20,271 nt of DNA from Oscillospiraceae bacterium (GCA_017408725.1 JAFQUA010000007.1:1-20271); one strand, 5' to 3'. Shown: positions 7,352 to 15,301, counted from the stretch's first letter. Program-made: numbers and translations. Notes: generated by a model from the letters alone, not told the origin.

Positions 7352-7514
7352 TCGTCTATGTTATGAAATGGAAGCCCAAGCCTCCCTCTGACGAGGGAGG
7401 TGGCTCAGCCGTTAGGCTGAGACGGAGGGAGAGAAACTACCCCTCAGTCACAGCTTACGCTGTGACAGCTCCCCGGACAAGGGGAGCCTTGGTGCTGCGC
7501 TAAACGATCATTTA
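7345..7514 (-). mobile_element. MITE-like family A repeat, complete copy 3, inverted
   Basis: Its reverse complement matches copies 1 and 2 through the whole hairpin core. Ends are AAATGATCG (7346-7354) and TAAACGATCATTTA (7501-7514). Length is about 170 bp, as for copy 2. The left terminal TA of copy 2 is CA here. Stems include CCTCCCTC/GAGGGAGG, CAGCC/GGCTG, GTCACAGC/GCTGTGAC and CTCCCC/GGGGAG. It overlaps the ATPase stop codon and ends 31 bases before the MocR start, filling most of that intergenic region. Confidence 0.8.
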
Positions 7515-7545
7515 TCCTATCTATAAATTCCACGGTGGTGAGATC

Positions 7546-8910
7546 ATGCTGACCTATGAACTGAAAAAAGCGCCGGGTATGCCCCTTTATGAAGCTTTGT
7601 ACCGCTGCCTTCGGGGGGATATCCTCTCCGGCCACCTTGCGCCAGGAGAAAAATTGCCTTCCAAGCGGACTCTGGCGGAAAATCTGAAGGTCAGCAAGAT
7701 CACCGTGGAAACCGCCTACAGCCAGCTGCTTTCCGAAGGCTACATCCGTTCCGAGGAAAAGATCGGCTATTTCGTGGAAGATGTTCTCCGTTCTCCCGTT
7801 CCCCAAAGCCACGTCCTGTCTGAACCGGAAGAACCGGCTGCGCCTACGCTGGATCTGACAGCCAATGGCTGTGCCCACTTCCCCTTTTCCGTATGGAGCC
7901 GGCTGCAGCGGCAGATTTTGCTGGATTACGGTGAAAAATTGCTGAAACCCCTGCCCAATCTGGGTGCGTGGGAGCTGCGGCGCGCCATTGCTGAGCACCT
8001 TGCGGGCTTTCGGGGGATGCATGTCAGCCCCGAAAATATCCTTGTAGGCGCGGGCACCGACTTTCTTTACAATATTCTTATCCAGCTTCTGGGACGGGAC
8101 AAGACCTTTGCCGTGGAAGAGCCGGGTTATCACAAAATCCGTAAGGTTTATGCCGCCGGCGGTGTCAAATGCGTCAGCGCCGGCGTGGACAGCAATGGCG
8201 TGGAGCCTGCCTCGCTGACGAACGCCCAGGTGCTCCACATCTCTCCTTCCCACCATTTTCCTACGGGTACCGTTACCTCCATGCAGCGCCGCACAGAGCT
8301 TCTGGACTGGGTCAAGCAAAATGGCGGCTATATCATCGAGGATGACTATGATTCGGAATTCCGGTTCCACCCCCATCCCCTGCCTGCATTGCAGGCGCTG
8401 GACACAACTGGACGGGTGATCTATATGAACACCTTCTCCAAAAGCCTTGCTCCCTCCATCCGTGTGGGTTTTGTAGTACTTCCAACCGCGCTGATGGCCC
8501 GTTTTCAGGAAACACTGGGCTTTTACAGCTGTACCGTGCCCAGCTTTGATCAATATGCATTGGCCCGCTTCTTAAAGGAGGGGCATTTTGAAAAGCACAT
8601 CAACCGGATGCGAAAATTCTACCGTACCCGCCGGGATCAAGTGGTGGCTGCGCTGAAAAGCTGCCCCTGGGCAGAGAAAATGACCATTCTGGAAGCGGAT
8701 GCCGGGCTGCACTTTCTGCTGAAAATAGACACTGCCCTGCCGGACGAGGATCTGATACGCATCTTTGCGCAAGCGGGTATCCGTGTTAACCCTCTCAGTT
8801 ACTACTATCACGGCTCCATTCCCCACTGGGCAAGGCATTGCCTGCTGGTCAACTACTCTGGTCTAAGCGAAGATCAACTCTGGCGTTTGGAAACCGTATG
8901 CATCGATTAA
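7546..8910 (+). CDS. MocR-type regulator (GntR helix-turn-helix fused to PLP aminotransferase)
   Basis: A 454-residue transcription regulator of the MocR/PdxR group. Residues about 10-75 form a winged GntR domain (PLYEALYRCLRGDILSG, then LPSKRTLAENLKVSKITVETAY). Residues about 105-454 are a fold-type I aminotransferase domain. The PLP-binding lysine is K299 in FSKSLAPSIRVGF, and IIEDDYDSEF holds the aspartate that contacts the pyridine nitrogen. Such proteins sense PLP or amino-acid ligands and control vitamin B6, GABA, taurine or transport genes. No ligand can be named here, since the neighbours give no pathway hint. GGTGGTGAG lies just before ATG 7546. It is a single-gene unit closed by a terminator at its stop codon. 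Upstream space is mostly repeat copy 3. Confidence 0.92.
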   Translation: MLTYELKKAPGMPLYEALYRCLRGDILSGHLAPGEKLPSKRTLAENLKVSKITVETAYSQLLSEGYIRSEEKIGYFVEDVLRSPVPQSHVLSEPEEPAAPTLDLTANGCAHFPFSVWSRLQRQILLDYGEKLLKPLPNLGAWELRRAIAEHLAGFRGMHVSPENILVGAGTDFLYNILIQLLGRDKTFAVEEPGYHKIRKVYAAGGVKCVSAGVDSNGVEPASLTNAQVLHISPSHHFPTGTVTSMQRRTELLDWVKQNGGYIIEDDYDSEFRFHPHPLPALQALDTTGRVIYMNTFSKSLAPSIRVGFVVLPTALMARFQETLGFYSCTVPSFDQYALARFLKEGHFEKHINRMRKFYRTRRDQVVAALKSCPWAEKMTILEADAGLHFLLKIDTALPDEDLIRIFAQAGIRVNPLSYYYHGSIPHWARHCLLVNYSGLSEDQLWRLETVCID

Positions 8911-8941
8911 CCGGGGCAACCGCCCCGGTTTCTATATTTTT
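8909..8941 (+). terminator. Intrinsic terminator of MocR gene
   Basis: Stem AACCGGGGC (8909-8917) pairs with GCCCCGGTT (8922-8930) round a four-base loop, followed by a T-rich tail. The stem uses the last two bases of the stop codon. Confidence 0.88.
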
Positions 8942-8942
8942 C

Positions 8943-8971
8943 TTGCCTTTTGGGGCTTTTGTCGGTATAAT
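8943..8971 (+). promoter_or_regulatory. Sigma-A-type promoter for the ADP-ribosylglycohydrolase-like gene
   Basis: TTGCCT (8943-8948; four of six matches to TTGACA), a 17-base spacer and a perfect TATAAT (8966-8971). It lies between the MocR terminator and the ribosome binding site of the next gene, leaving a leader of roughly 25 bases. Confidence 0.75.
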
Positions 8972-9002
8972 ACCACTATAAATCAGCAAAGGAGGGACTG
9001 TT

Positions 9003-10100
9003 ATGGGCGAAAAACAGAATATTTTCCGGGGATGTCTGCTGGGTCTGGCCGTAGGCGATGCTATGGGCTACACCGTGGACAGCAAAAGCCTTGACGAGAT
9101 CTGTGAAGATTACGGTCCCAACGGTCTGCTGGGTTACGACCTCGTCAACGGCTATGCCGATGTGACCTCCTACACACAGCTGGCCGCCTTTGCCGCCAAC
9201 GGTCTGCTTCTGGGTCTGACCCGGGGACGGCTCCGGGGCGTTATGGCACCGCCGGTGCGCTACATTGCGCTGGCGATCCGGGAATGGTCCCGCAGCCAGC
9301 ATTACTGCGAGCAGGAAAAGAACCACTGCTGGCTATCTACCGCATCCGAACTGAAGCGCCGCCGGTGCATGGACACCTGGATGCTCAGCACCTTGAGCCG
9401 GGAGCCGTTGGGCACCATGGAAGAGCCCGTCAACCGTTCTGATCATCCCGCTGCGTTGACGGAAGTGATCCCCATTGCGCTGCTTGCCAATGATCTGGGT
9501 CTGCCGCCGGAGGAAACCGTCCGCCTCGGTGCGGAAGCCGTAGCACTGACTCACGGCGATCCCGATGCCTTTTTAAGCGCAGCTGCCCTTACTTACGCCA
9601 TGGGTAAGATCATTTCCGAAGAAACCGTTGACCCGGAAGCGCTGGCCAGAGAAACTCTGAATGCCATTCAGCTTCAATTCGGGCGGGAATACGGACAAAC
9701 CACCAAGCTCTGGGAATTGGCGCAAATGGCTATGACACTGGCAGAATCCGACGATATCTCCCAGATGGAAGCCATGGAACGCCTTGGCTGCCGCACTGCG
9801 CCGGAAGTGCTTGCCGGTGTGCTGTATACCTGCATCACCTGCAAGGGAGATTTTGACGCCGCCATGATCACCGCTGTTAACCATTCCGGACGCAGCGCCG
9901 CGGTGGGTGCCATCACCGGCGCGATTTTAGGTGCCCGTATGGGTGAGGAAGCCCTTCCCGAGTTTTATCTGGAATCGCTGGAACCCACACCGTTGCTTCT
10001 GGAGCTGGCGGATGATCTTTCCCAAGGCTGCCCCATGGTGGCAGGAAGCAACCTGTTTGACGACGATTGGGACCGGAAATACCTCCACGCAGGGCTGTAA
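9003..10100 (+). CDS. ADP-ribosylglycohydrolase-fold protein lacking canonical metal ligands
   Basis: A 365-residue, mainly helical protein of the ADP-ribosylglycohydrolase (DraG/ARH) superfamily, whose active members remove ADP-ribose from proteins using two Mg2+ ions. The first family motif is intact (GLAVGDAMGY, 14-23). The usual S/T-D-D-T after it reads T-S-Y-T (55-58). The C-terminal GGDxDT-type motif reads SGRSAAVGAITGAILGA (295 onward), with R297 and A299 where aspartates are expected. It is therefore probably catalytically inactive, or works without the usual metals; binding of ADP-ribose or a related nucleotide remains possible. AAAGGAGG lies just before ATG 9003. It has its own promoter and stands alone, followed by a repeat. 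There is no partner ADP-ribosyltransferase in the window. Confidence 0.85.
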   Translation: MGEKQNIFRGCLLGLAVGDAMGYTVDSKSLDEICEDYGPNGLLGYDLVNGYADVTSYTQLAAFAANGLLLGLTRGRLRGVMAPPVRYIALAIREWSRSQHYCEQEKNHCWLSTASELKRRRCMDTWMLSTLSREPLGTMEEPVNRSDHPAALTEVIPIALLANDLGLPPEETVRLGAEAVALTHGDPDAFLSAAALTYAMGKIISEETVDPEALARETLNAIQLQFGREYGQTTKLWELAQMAMTLAESDDISQMEAMERLGCRTAPEVLAGVLYTCITCKGDFDAAMITAVNHSGRSAAVGAITGAILGARMGEEALPEFYLESLEPTPLLLELADDLSQGCPMVAGSNLFDDDWDRKYLHAGL

Positions 10101-10113
10101 ATTGGGATTTATG

Positions 10114-10277
10114 GAAGCCTCCCTCTGATGAGGGAGGTGGCACGGCGTAAGCCGTGACGGAGGGAGAGAAGCCAAAAAAGATAACTGTTTTGTGTTATCA
10201 AAGATTAAATATCAGGATTTTCTCTCCCCCAGTCATGCCCAAATGCATGACAGCCCCCTCGTCAGAGGGGGCCAAGG
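10114..10277 (+). repeat. Family A repeat, long-spacer form without terminal repeats
   Basis: Left arm: CCTCCCTC/GAGGGAGG (10118-10137), CACGGC/GCCGTG (10141-10156), then CGGAGGGAGAGAA. Right arm: TTTTCTCTCCC, GTCATGC/GCATGAC (10232-10251), CCCCCTC/GAGGGGG (10254-10271). The arms match the core of the copies at 2818 and 7345, but the centre is about 50 AT-rich bases with its own small hairpin GATAAC/GTTATC (10180-10199), and the 14-bp outer repeats are absent. This is part of the one gene-free stretch above 300 bases; the 85 bases after it (10278-10363) show nothing recognisable. Confidence 0.75.
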
Positions 10278-10363
10278 TCTTTTCAAACATCCCGATAAAC
10301 AGAAATTTTACCCATTTTCAGTACGTTTCCCGAAAAATGCCGAAGAAAAGGTGGAAAAAGGGG

Positions 10364-10392
10364 TTGCAATCCCGGGAAAAGGGTGCTATAAT
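10364..10392 (+). promoter_or_regulatory. Promoter of the rimP-nusA-infB operon
   Basis: TTGCAA (10364-10369), 17-base spacer, TATAAT (10387-10392), with TGC directly before the -10 giving an extended -10 element. This is the best sigma-A-type promoter in the window. Expected transcript start is near 10399, leaving about 65 bases of leader before rimP. Confidence 0.88.
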
Positions 10393-10417
10393 CCCTATGT
10401 AAGATGTTTGACTTTAG

Positions 10418-10446
10418 GAGAGAGGGGCGCGCCCCTCTCTCTTTTT
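10418..10446 (+). terminator. Leader hairpin with T-run before rimP (putative attenuator)
   Basis: A perfect 24-base palindrome, arm GAGAGAGGGGCG (10418-10429) with its complement at 10430-10441, followed by five T (10442-10446). It has every feature of an intrinsic terminator, yet lies between a strong promoter and rimP, about 20 bases before the start codon. No gene ends just upstream that would need it. In Bacillus subtilis NusA is reported to limit its own operon by termination in the leader, so an attenuator role is likely. An alternative is a 5' stabilising hairpin. Confidence 0.75.
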
Positions 10447-10465
10447 GAATGACAAAGGAGTAAAA

Positions 10466-10918
10466 ATGAAGGTAACAGACATCGTTTCCGAATTTGCAAA
10501 ACCCATTGTAGAAGCCCACGGCTGCAGCCTTTGGGATGTGGAGTATGTGCGGGAAGGCTCCGAGCGGTTCCTGCGGCTCTATATCGAAAAAGAAGGCGGC
10601 GTGGATATCAACGACTGTGAGGCCATTTCCCGCGCCGTAGATCCGGTGCTGGATGAAAAGGACCCCATTGCGGAATCCTATCATTTCGAGGTATGCTCCG
10701 CAGGCCTGGAACGGGCGCTGAAGCGGCCCTCCGATTTTGAGCGCTTTATGGACAGCCCCATCATGGTCAAGCTGTACCGCCCCCGGAACGGACTCAAAGA
10801 AATCCCCGGCATCCTGCGCGGCTACGAAGACGGTAAGATCACCGTGGAAGCCGGCAAAGAAACAATCGTATTTCAAAAATCTGAAGTCGCGCTGGTGCGG
10901 CTTCGCGTAGAATTTTAA
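10466..10918 (+). CDS. rimP: Ribosome maturation factor RimP
   Basis: A 150-residue cytoplasmic factor needed for maturation of the 30S subunit. The N-terminal alpha/beta domain (about 1-80) holds GCSLWDVEYVREGSERFLRLYIE and DINDCEAISRAVDPVLDE. The C-terminal SH3-like domain (about 85-150) follows EVCSAGLERALKRPSDFERF, the family's most recognisable stretch (usually SPGLxRPL). I chose ATG 10466 because AAAGGAG lies five bases upstream; a longer TTG start would fall in the leader T-run. First gene of the nusA-infB operon, 14 bases before nusA. Expression is expected to depend on the strong promoter and leader hairpin upstream. Confidence 0.93.
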   Translation: MKVTDIVSEFAKPIVEAHGCSLWDVEYVREGSERFLRLYIEKEGGVDINDCEAISRAVDPVLDEKDPIAESYHFEVCSAGLERALKRPSDFERFMDSPIMVKLYRPRNGLKEIPGILRGYEDGKITVEAGKETIVFQKSEVALVRLRVEF

Positions 10919-10932
10919 AAGGAGAAAGAAAA

Positions 10933-12039
10933 ATGGCCAGAAAAAATGTAAAAAAGCCTGAGGCCCACAAGATCGACTGTGCCGAAGTGTTTGCCGCGCT
11001 GCGGGATCTGGAAAAGACCAAGGGCATTTCCGTAGAATATATGGTAGAAAGAATGAAGCAGGGCATGGCCAATGCTTACCGCAAGGACCGTGAGGACCGT
11101 CGGGATGTCCCTGCCGACAACGTGGTCGTAGACTTTCAGGAGTCCGGCCTCAGCGTTCATGTAGTCAAGACCGTGGTGGAGGAAGTGGAAGATACCGCTC
11201 TGGAGATCCACATCGATGCCGCCCGGAATATCAACCCCGATGCCCGTGTGGGCGAGACCGTCTCCATTCCCGTGGAAGTGGAAAAGTTCAGCCGCATCGC
11301 TGCCCAGACCTTTAAGCAGGTTCTGATCCAGGGCATCCGCGAGGCGGAGCGGGGCGTGGTTTACGAAAGCTACTCCTCCAAGACTCAGGAGCTGCTCACC
11401 GGCACCATCGCCAAGAAGGATCCCAGCGGCGACATTCTGGTCACCGTAGGCCAGGGCAACGAGCAGCACAATGCCGTGCTTCGCACCAGCGAGCAGATCC
11501 CCGGCGAAAGCTACCGCGAAGGCGACAAGATCCGCGTTTACGTACTGGAAGCCCGTCAGGGCGCCCGTTCCACCAATGTGTACGTTTCCCGTACCCATCC
11601 CAATATGGTTCGCCGGCTCTTTGAGCTGGAGACTCCCGAAATTGCCGAGGGTCAGGTAGAGATCCGCAACATCGCCCGTGAGGCAGGCAGCCGTTCCAAG
11701 ATGGCTGTCCGCGCCACCATGGAGGGCATCGATCCCGTTGGCGCCTGCGTCGGCCCCCGTGGCGGCCGTGTGGGTGCCGTTGTGGAAGAGCTCTGCGGCG
11801 AGAAGATCGACATCGTGGTCTGGTCCGAGGATCCCTGCGAATATGTCAAGGCAGCCCTCAGCCCCGCCGATGTGGTTTCCGTCACTCCCGTGCCCGGCCA
11901 GAAGGCCTGCCGCGTCATCGTTCCCGATGACCAGCTGAGCCTCGCCATCGGCAAGGAAGGCCAGAACGCCCGTCTGGCTGCCCGGCTCACCGGCTACAAG
12001 ATCGACATCAAGCCCGCTTCTCAGGCAGAAGCAGAGTAA
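10933..12039 (+). CDS. nusA: Transcription termination/antitermination factor NusA
   Basis: Binds RNA polymerase and nascent RNA, promotes pausing and hairpin-dependent termination, and takes part in antitermination. The 368-residue product has the N-terminal polymerase-binding domain (about 1-130), an S1 domain (about 137-205), then KH1 and KH2 domains. KH signatures are GPRGGRVGAVVEEL and IGKEGQNARLAARL. There are no acidic repeat domains at the C-terminus, as is usual in Firmicutes. AAAGGAGA precedes ATG 10933. After it comes a 137-base gap with a palindromic repeat before rnpM. Arginine and other codons are more biased to CGT/CGC in the second half than in the accessory genes, consistent with high expression. 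Confidence 0.97.
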   Translation: MARKNVKKPEAHKIDCAEVFAALRDLEKTKGISVEYMVERMKQGMANAYRKDREDRRDVPADNVVVDFQESGLSVHVVKTVVEEVEDTALEIHIDAARNINPDARVGETVSIPVEVEKFSRIAAQTFKQVLIQGIREAERGVVYESYSSKTQELLTGTIAKKDPSGDILVTVGQGNEQHNAVLRTSEQIPGESYREGDKIRVYVLEARQGARSTNVYVSRTHPNMVRRLFELETPEIAEGQVEIRNIAREAGSRSKMAVRATMEGIDPVGACVGPRGGRVGAVVEELCGEKIDIVVWSEDPCEYVKAALSPADVVSVTPVPGQKACRVIVPDDQLSLAIGKEGQNARLAARLTGYKIDIKPASQAEAE

Positions 12040-12049
12040 AAGCAACATA

Positions 12050-12152
12050 CGTCATTGCGAGGAGGCCCATTGGGCCGACGTGGCAATCCGTACCCCCTGC
12101 ACGGCAAAGAAACGGATTCCCACGCCAGTGTGCGCACTGGCTCGGAATGACG
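12050..12152. repeat. Family B palindromic repeat between nusA and rnpM
   Basis: The outer ends CGTCATTGCGAG (12050-12061) and CTCGGAATGACG (12141-12152) pair with one mismatch. Further in, CGTGGCAATCCGT pairs with ACGGATTCCCACG with one mismatch. Small hairpins sit on each side: GGCCCA/TGGGCC and CCAGTG/CACTGG. The element is non-coding and could fold as a cruciform DNA or a long RNA stem inside the operon message. I recognise this type of CGTCATTGCGAG-ended repeat as widespread in gut Clostridia genomes; only one copy is present here. Confidence 0.8.
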
Positions 12153-12176
12153 GGAAAAGAGATAGGAGGCAGTCTG

Positions 12177-12449
12177 ATGCAAAAGAAGATCCCCCAGCGG
12201 CAGTGTATGGGCTGCCGGGAACGCAAAGATAAAAAAGCCATGCTGCGGGTGGTCCGGGGCACTGACGGCGTTGTGTCGCTGGACTTCAGCGGAAAGCTCA
12301 ACGGCCGGGGTGCTTATGTCTGCCCGGATCCCGAGTGTCTGAAGAAGGCCCAGAAGAGCAAAGCTCTGGAGCGGTGTCTGGAAACCCAGATCCCGCAGGA
12401 AGTCTATGACCGTATGGTCAGAGAAATGGAGGCGCAAAGCCGTGGATAA
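12177..12449 (+). CDS. rnpM: RNase P modulator RnpM (YlxR)
   Basis: A 90-residue basic RNA-binding protein of the YlxR family, reported in Bacillus to bind RNase P RNA and modulate its activity. Family features are IPQRQCMGCRERKDKKAMLRVVR near the N-terminus and LNGRGAYVCPDPECLKKAQK in the middle. I chose ATG 12177 because TAGGAGG lies a few bases upstream; the earlier in-frame ATG at 12147 is inside the repeat and has no site. The end overlaps the ylxQ start by eight bases. Always found between nusA and infB in Firmicutes. Confidence 0.93.
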   Translation: MQKKIPQRQCMGCRERKDKKAMLRVVRGTDGVVSLDFSGKLNGRGAYVCPDPECLKKAQKSKALERCLETQIPQEVYDRMVREMEAQSRG

Positions 12450-12861
12450 AGCCCTGAATTATCTGTCCCTTGCCCGCAAGGCAGGAAAGGCAGAGCTGGG
12501 TGAAGAGCCCGTAGGCGCGGCAGCCAGAGCGCTGCATGCCCACCTGATCATCGTTGCCGGTGACGCTTCCGACCATACCTGGCGCAGAGCAAAATCCTTT
12601 GCCGCCGGAACCAATCAGCAGTGTGTCCGCCTGCAGTGCAGCAAAGACGAGATGGGTATGGCCATCGGCCGCTCCAGCCTTGCCATCGCCGCCATCACCG
12701 ATGCCGGTCTTGCGCTGGCTCTGGTGCAGTCCCTGAATCAGCCGGAAAAGCATAAGGCCGTGCTGGAAGTCCTGCAGGAAAAAGTCAGCAAATTGCAGCA
12801 GCGGCAGAAGGAAGCCAAGGCCCACCTGCGCAACGTGCGCAAGGGCAAGGCAAAGAAGTAA
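12442..12861 (+). CDS. ylxQ: Ribosomal L7Ae-family RNA-binding protein (YlxQ)
   Basis: A 139-residue protein with an L7Ae/L30e-like RNA-binding domain (about residues 1-100), of the kind that recognises kink-turns. ALNYLSLARKAGKAELGEEPV at the start and a GMAIGRSSLAIAAITDAGLA segment fit the YlxQ family. The C-terminal 35 residues are a lysine/arginine-rich helical tail, an extension beyond the usual roughly 100 residues. The start is GTG 12442, with GGAGG at 12428-12432; it overlaps the rnpM end. A longer ATG frame from 12406 lies wholly within rnpM and lacks a binding site. Its precise role is not settled in the literature. Confidence 0.88.
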   Translation: MDKALNYLSLARKAGKAELGEEPVGAAARALHAHLIIVAGDASDHTWRRAKSFAAGTNQQCVRLQCSKDEMGMAIGRSSLAIAAITDAGLALALVQSLNQPEKHKAVLEVLQEKVSKLQQRQKEAKAHLRNVRKGKAKK

Positions 12862-12885
12862 GTAGTCCATTTTGGAGGTGCATAT

Positions 12886-15237
12886 ATGAGTTTAGTGAAG
12901 TATCGTTTGAAGGAGGTCGCCGCGGATTTCGGCGTAGCCCCCAAGGAAATTGCGGAGATCATCTCCAAGTTTTTTGAAAAGCCCAAGTCCAATACACAGG
13001 TGCTCACCGCTGACGAGCTGAATGTTGTTTTTGATTACATGACCCAGCACAATCAGATCGCATCCCTGGAGCAGGTATTTGCCGTGAAGCCCAAGGAGCA
13101 GCCCAAGGCCGAGCCCGTAAAGGAAGCACCCAAGGCTTCCCCCAAGCAGGAAGCACCCAAGGCAGAAGCCACCAAAGCCGCTCCCAAACAGGAGGCTCCC
13201 AAGCCCCAGCAGCAGCCCAAGCCCGAAAAGCCCAAGGAGCCCGAACGCAAACGGGAACGCCGCGTTGTGGATACCTCCGCCGTGCAGGTCAATACCAACC
13301 GGTTTGCCGATGTAGACAATCTGGTTTCCGAAAAAGTTCAAAACTATCAGGGCGGCAAGCAGCGCATCGGTGGCGGCAAGGGCAAGCAGCAGCAAAAGCA
13401 GCAGCAGAACAACAAGAAGGGCAACAAGGCCCGCAACGAAGAGCAGGAGAAGTTGCGCCGTCTGCAGATGGAAGTGGCCCGCAAGGCACCTGTTACTGTT
13501 AAAATCCCCGACGAGATCACCGTGGGCGAGTTGGCTTCCCGGATGAAGAAAACCGCCGCCGAAGTTATCAAGTGCCTGATGAAGAACGGCGTTATGGCCG
13601 GTATGAACCAGACCATCGACTTTGACACCGCTGAATTTGTTGCCACCGAGCTGGGCTGCAAGGTGGAAAAGGAGATCACCGTTACCATCGAAGAGCGGAT
13701 CATCGACGACCATGTGGACTCTGCCGAAGAGCTGGAGACCCGTGCTCCCGTTGTTGTCGTCATGGGTCACGTTGACCACGGTAAGACTTCCACTCTGGAC
13801 GCCATCCGTAAGACCAGTGTTACCGCAGGCGAAGCCGGCGGTATCACCCAGCACATTGGTGCATATACTGTCGATGTAAACGGCCAGATGATCACCTTCC
13901 TGGATACTCCCGGCCACGCCGCCTTTACTTCCATGCGTGCCCGTGGTGCCAAGTCTACCGACATCGCCATTCTGGTAGTTGCCGCCGACGACGGCATCAT
14001 GCCCCAGACCGTGGAATCCATCAACCACGCCAAGGCAGCGGAAGTGCCGCTGATCGTGGCCATCAACAAGATGGACAAGCCCACCGCCAACCCCGACAAG
14101 ATCAAAGAGCAGCTGACCAAGTACGACCTGATCCCCGAAGAGTGGGGCGGCGATACCATCATCGTTCCCATCTCCGCCAAGACCGGCATGGGACTTGACG
14201 ATCTGCTGGAAATGGTGCTGCTGACTGCCGAAGTGCAGGAACTGAAGGCCAACCCCAACCGCCGGGCCAAGGGTACGGTTATCGAAGCAAGACTTGACAA
14301 GACCAGAGGCCCCATCGCCACCTTGCTGGTGCAGAACGGCACTCTGAATCAGGGCGATATCATCATCGCCGGTACCGCCGTTGGCCGTGTCCGCGTGATG
14401 ACCAACGACAAGGGCCGCACCGTTAAGACCGCAGGTCCCTCCGTTCCCGTGGAGATCACCGGCCTTGCCGAAGTTCCCGCTCCCGGCGACGAATTCAACG
14501 CCGTTACCGACGAGCGTATGGCCCGTGAACTGGTGGAGCAGCGTAAGCAGGCCGCCAAGGACGCCGCTGCCAACGCCATGCAGAAGGTCACGCTGGACAA
14601 TCTGTTTGCCCGTATGCAGGAAGGCGAGATGAAGGAACTGCCCCTGATCGTCAAGGCCGACGTGCAGGGCTCCGCCGAAGCCGTGAAGGCTTCTCTGGAG
14701 AAGATCTCCAACGAGGAAGTCCGTGTCAAGGTCATCCACGCCGGTGTCGGCGCCATCAACGAAAGCGATATCCTGCTTGCCAATACCTCCGGCGCCATCG
14801 TGGTGGGCTTCAACGTCCGTCCCGATACCGGCGCTCAGGCCAGCGCACAGCGTACTGCCGTGGATATGCGGTTCTACCGGGTTATCTACGATGCCATCGA
14901 CGAGATCGAAGCTGCCATGAAGGGTATGCTGGCTCCCAAGTTTGAGGAAGTCGTCATCGGTCACGCCGAAGTCCGCATGACCTACAAAGTCAGCGCCATC
15001 GGCACCATCGCCGGCTGTATGGTCAAGGACGGCAAGGTCACCAGAGACGCACAGGTTCGTGTGCTGCGTGACAATATCGTCATCCATGAAGGCGAGATCG
15101 CCTCTCTGCAGCGCTTCAAGGACGCTGTCAAGGAAGTTACCGCCGGCTACGAGTGCGGCATTAGCATTGCCAAGTACAACGACATCAAGGAAGGCGACAT
15201 TTTTGAATGCTTCGCCATGCAGGAAGTTAAGAGATAA
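12886..15237 (+). CDS. infB: Translation initiation factor IF-2
   Basis: GTPase that brings fMet-tRNA to the 30S subunit and promotes subunit joining. The 783-residue product has an IF2_N helical motif at the extreme N-terminus, then a Lys/Pro/Ala/Glu-rich linker (about 65-125) and a Lys/Gln/Gly-rich patch (about 155-185). A second IF2_N domain (about 200-255) follows. The GTPase domain has G1 GHVDHGKT (294-301), G3 DTPGH (340-344) and G4 NKMD (394-397). The C-terminal domains II to IV follow. TTTTGGAGG precedes ATG 12886. Codon choice is strongly biased (CGT/CGC for Arg, GGC, AAG), as expected for high expression. The low-complexity linker is encoded by near-repeats of AAGCAGGAAGC-type sequence and could vary in length between strains. 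Confidence 0.98.
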   Translation: MSLVKYRLKEVAADFGVAPKEIAEIISKFFEKPKSNTQVLTADELNVVFDYMTQHNQIASLEQVFAVKPKEQPKAEPVKEAPKASPKQEAPKAEATKAAPKQEAPKPQQQPKPEKPKEPERKRERRVVDTSAVQVNTNRFADVDNLVSEKVQNYQGGKQRIGGGKGKQQQKQQQNNKKGNKARNEEQEKLRRLQMEVARKAPVTVKIPDEITVGELASRMKKTAAEVIKCLMKNGVMAGMNQTIDFDTAEFVATELGCKVEKEITVTIEERIIDDHVDSAEELETRAPVVVVMGHVDHGKTSTLDAIRKTSVTAGEAGGITQHIGAYTVDVNGQMITFLDTPGHAAFTSMRARGAKSTDIAILVVAADDGIMPQTVESINHAKAAEVPLIVAINKMDKPTANPDKIKEQLTKYDLIPEEWGGDTIIVPISAKTGMGLDDLLEMVLLTAEVQELKANPNRRAKGTVIEARLDKTRGPIATLLVQNGTLNQGDIIIAGTAVGRVRVMTNDKGRTVKTAGPSVPVEITGLAEVPAPGDEFNAVTDERMARELVEQRKQAAKDAAANAMQKVTLDNLFARMQEGEMKELPLIVKADVQGSAEAVKASLEKISNEEVRVKVIHAGVGAINESDILLANTSGAIVVGFNVRPDTGAQASAQRTAVDMRFYRVIYDAIDEIEAAMKGMLAPKFEEVVIGHAEVRMTYKVSAIGTIAGCMVKDGKVTRDAQVRVLRDNIVIHEGEIASLQRFKDAVKEVTAGYECGISIAKYNDIKEGDIFECFAMQEVKR

Positions 15238-15243
15238 CCTCAC

Positions 15244-15273
15244 CCAGCCGCACCGCGTCCGCGGCGCGGCTGG
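15244..15273 (+). other. GC-rich hairpin between infB and rbfA
   Basis: CCAGCCGC (15244-15251) pairs with GCGGCTGG (15266-15273), and the inner CGCG/CGCG can extend the stem. There is no T-run behind it, so it is not a standard terminator. It may stabilise the 3' end of infB RNA or reduce read-through into rbfA. Confidence 0.55.
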
Positions 15274-15301
15274 TACTTTACTACTTTAGGAGGATGTAAC
15301 T

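Noticed and set aside
10915..12048. 377-codon minus-strand frame opposite nusA
   Set aside because: Shadow of nusA; no ribosome binding site or domain.
12147..12176. ATG 12147 as rnpM start
   Set aside because: It lies inside the palindromic repeat and lacks a binding site; ATG 12177 has TAGGAGG.
12892..15243. 783-codon open frame on the minus strand
   Set aside because: Antisense shadow of infB. Its Leu/Gly-rich translation arises from the biased codons of infB.
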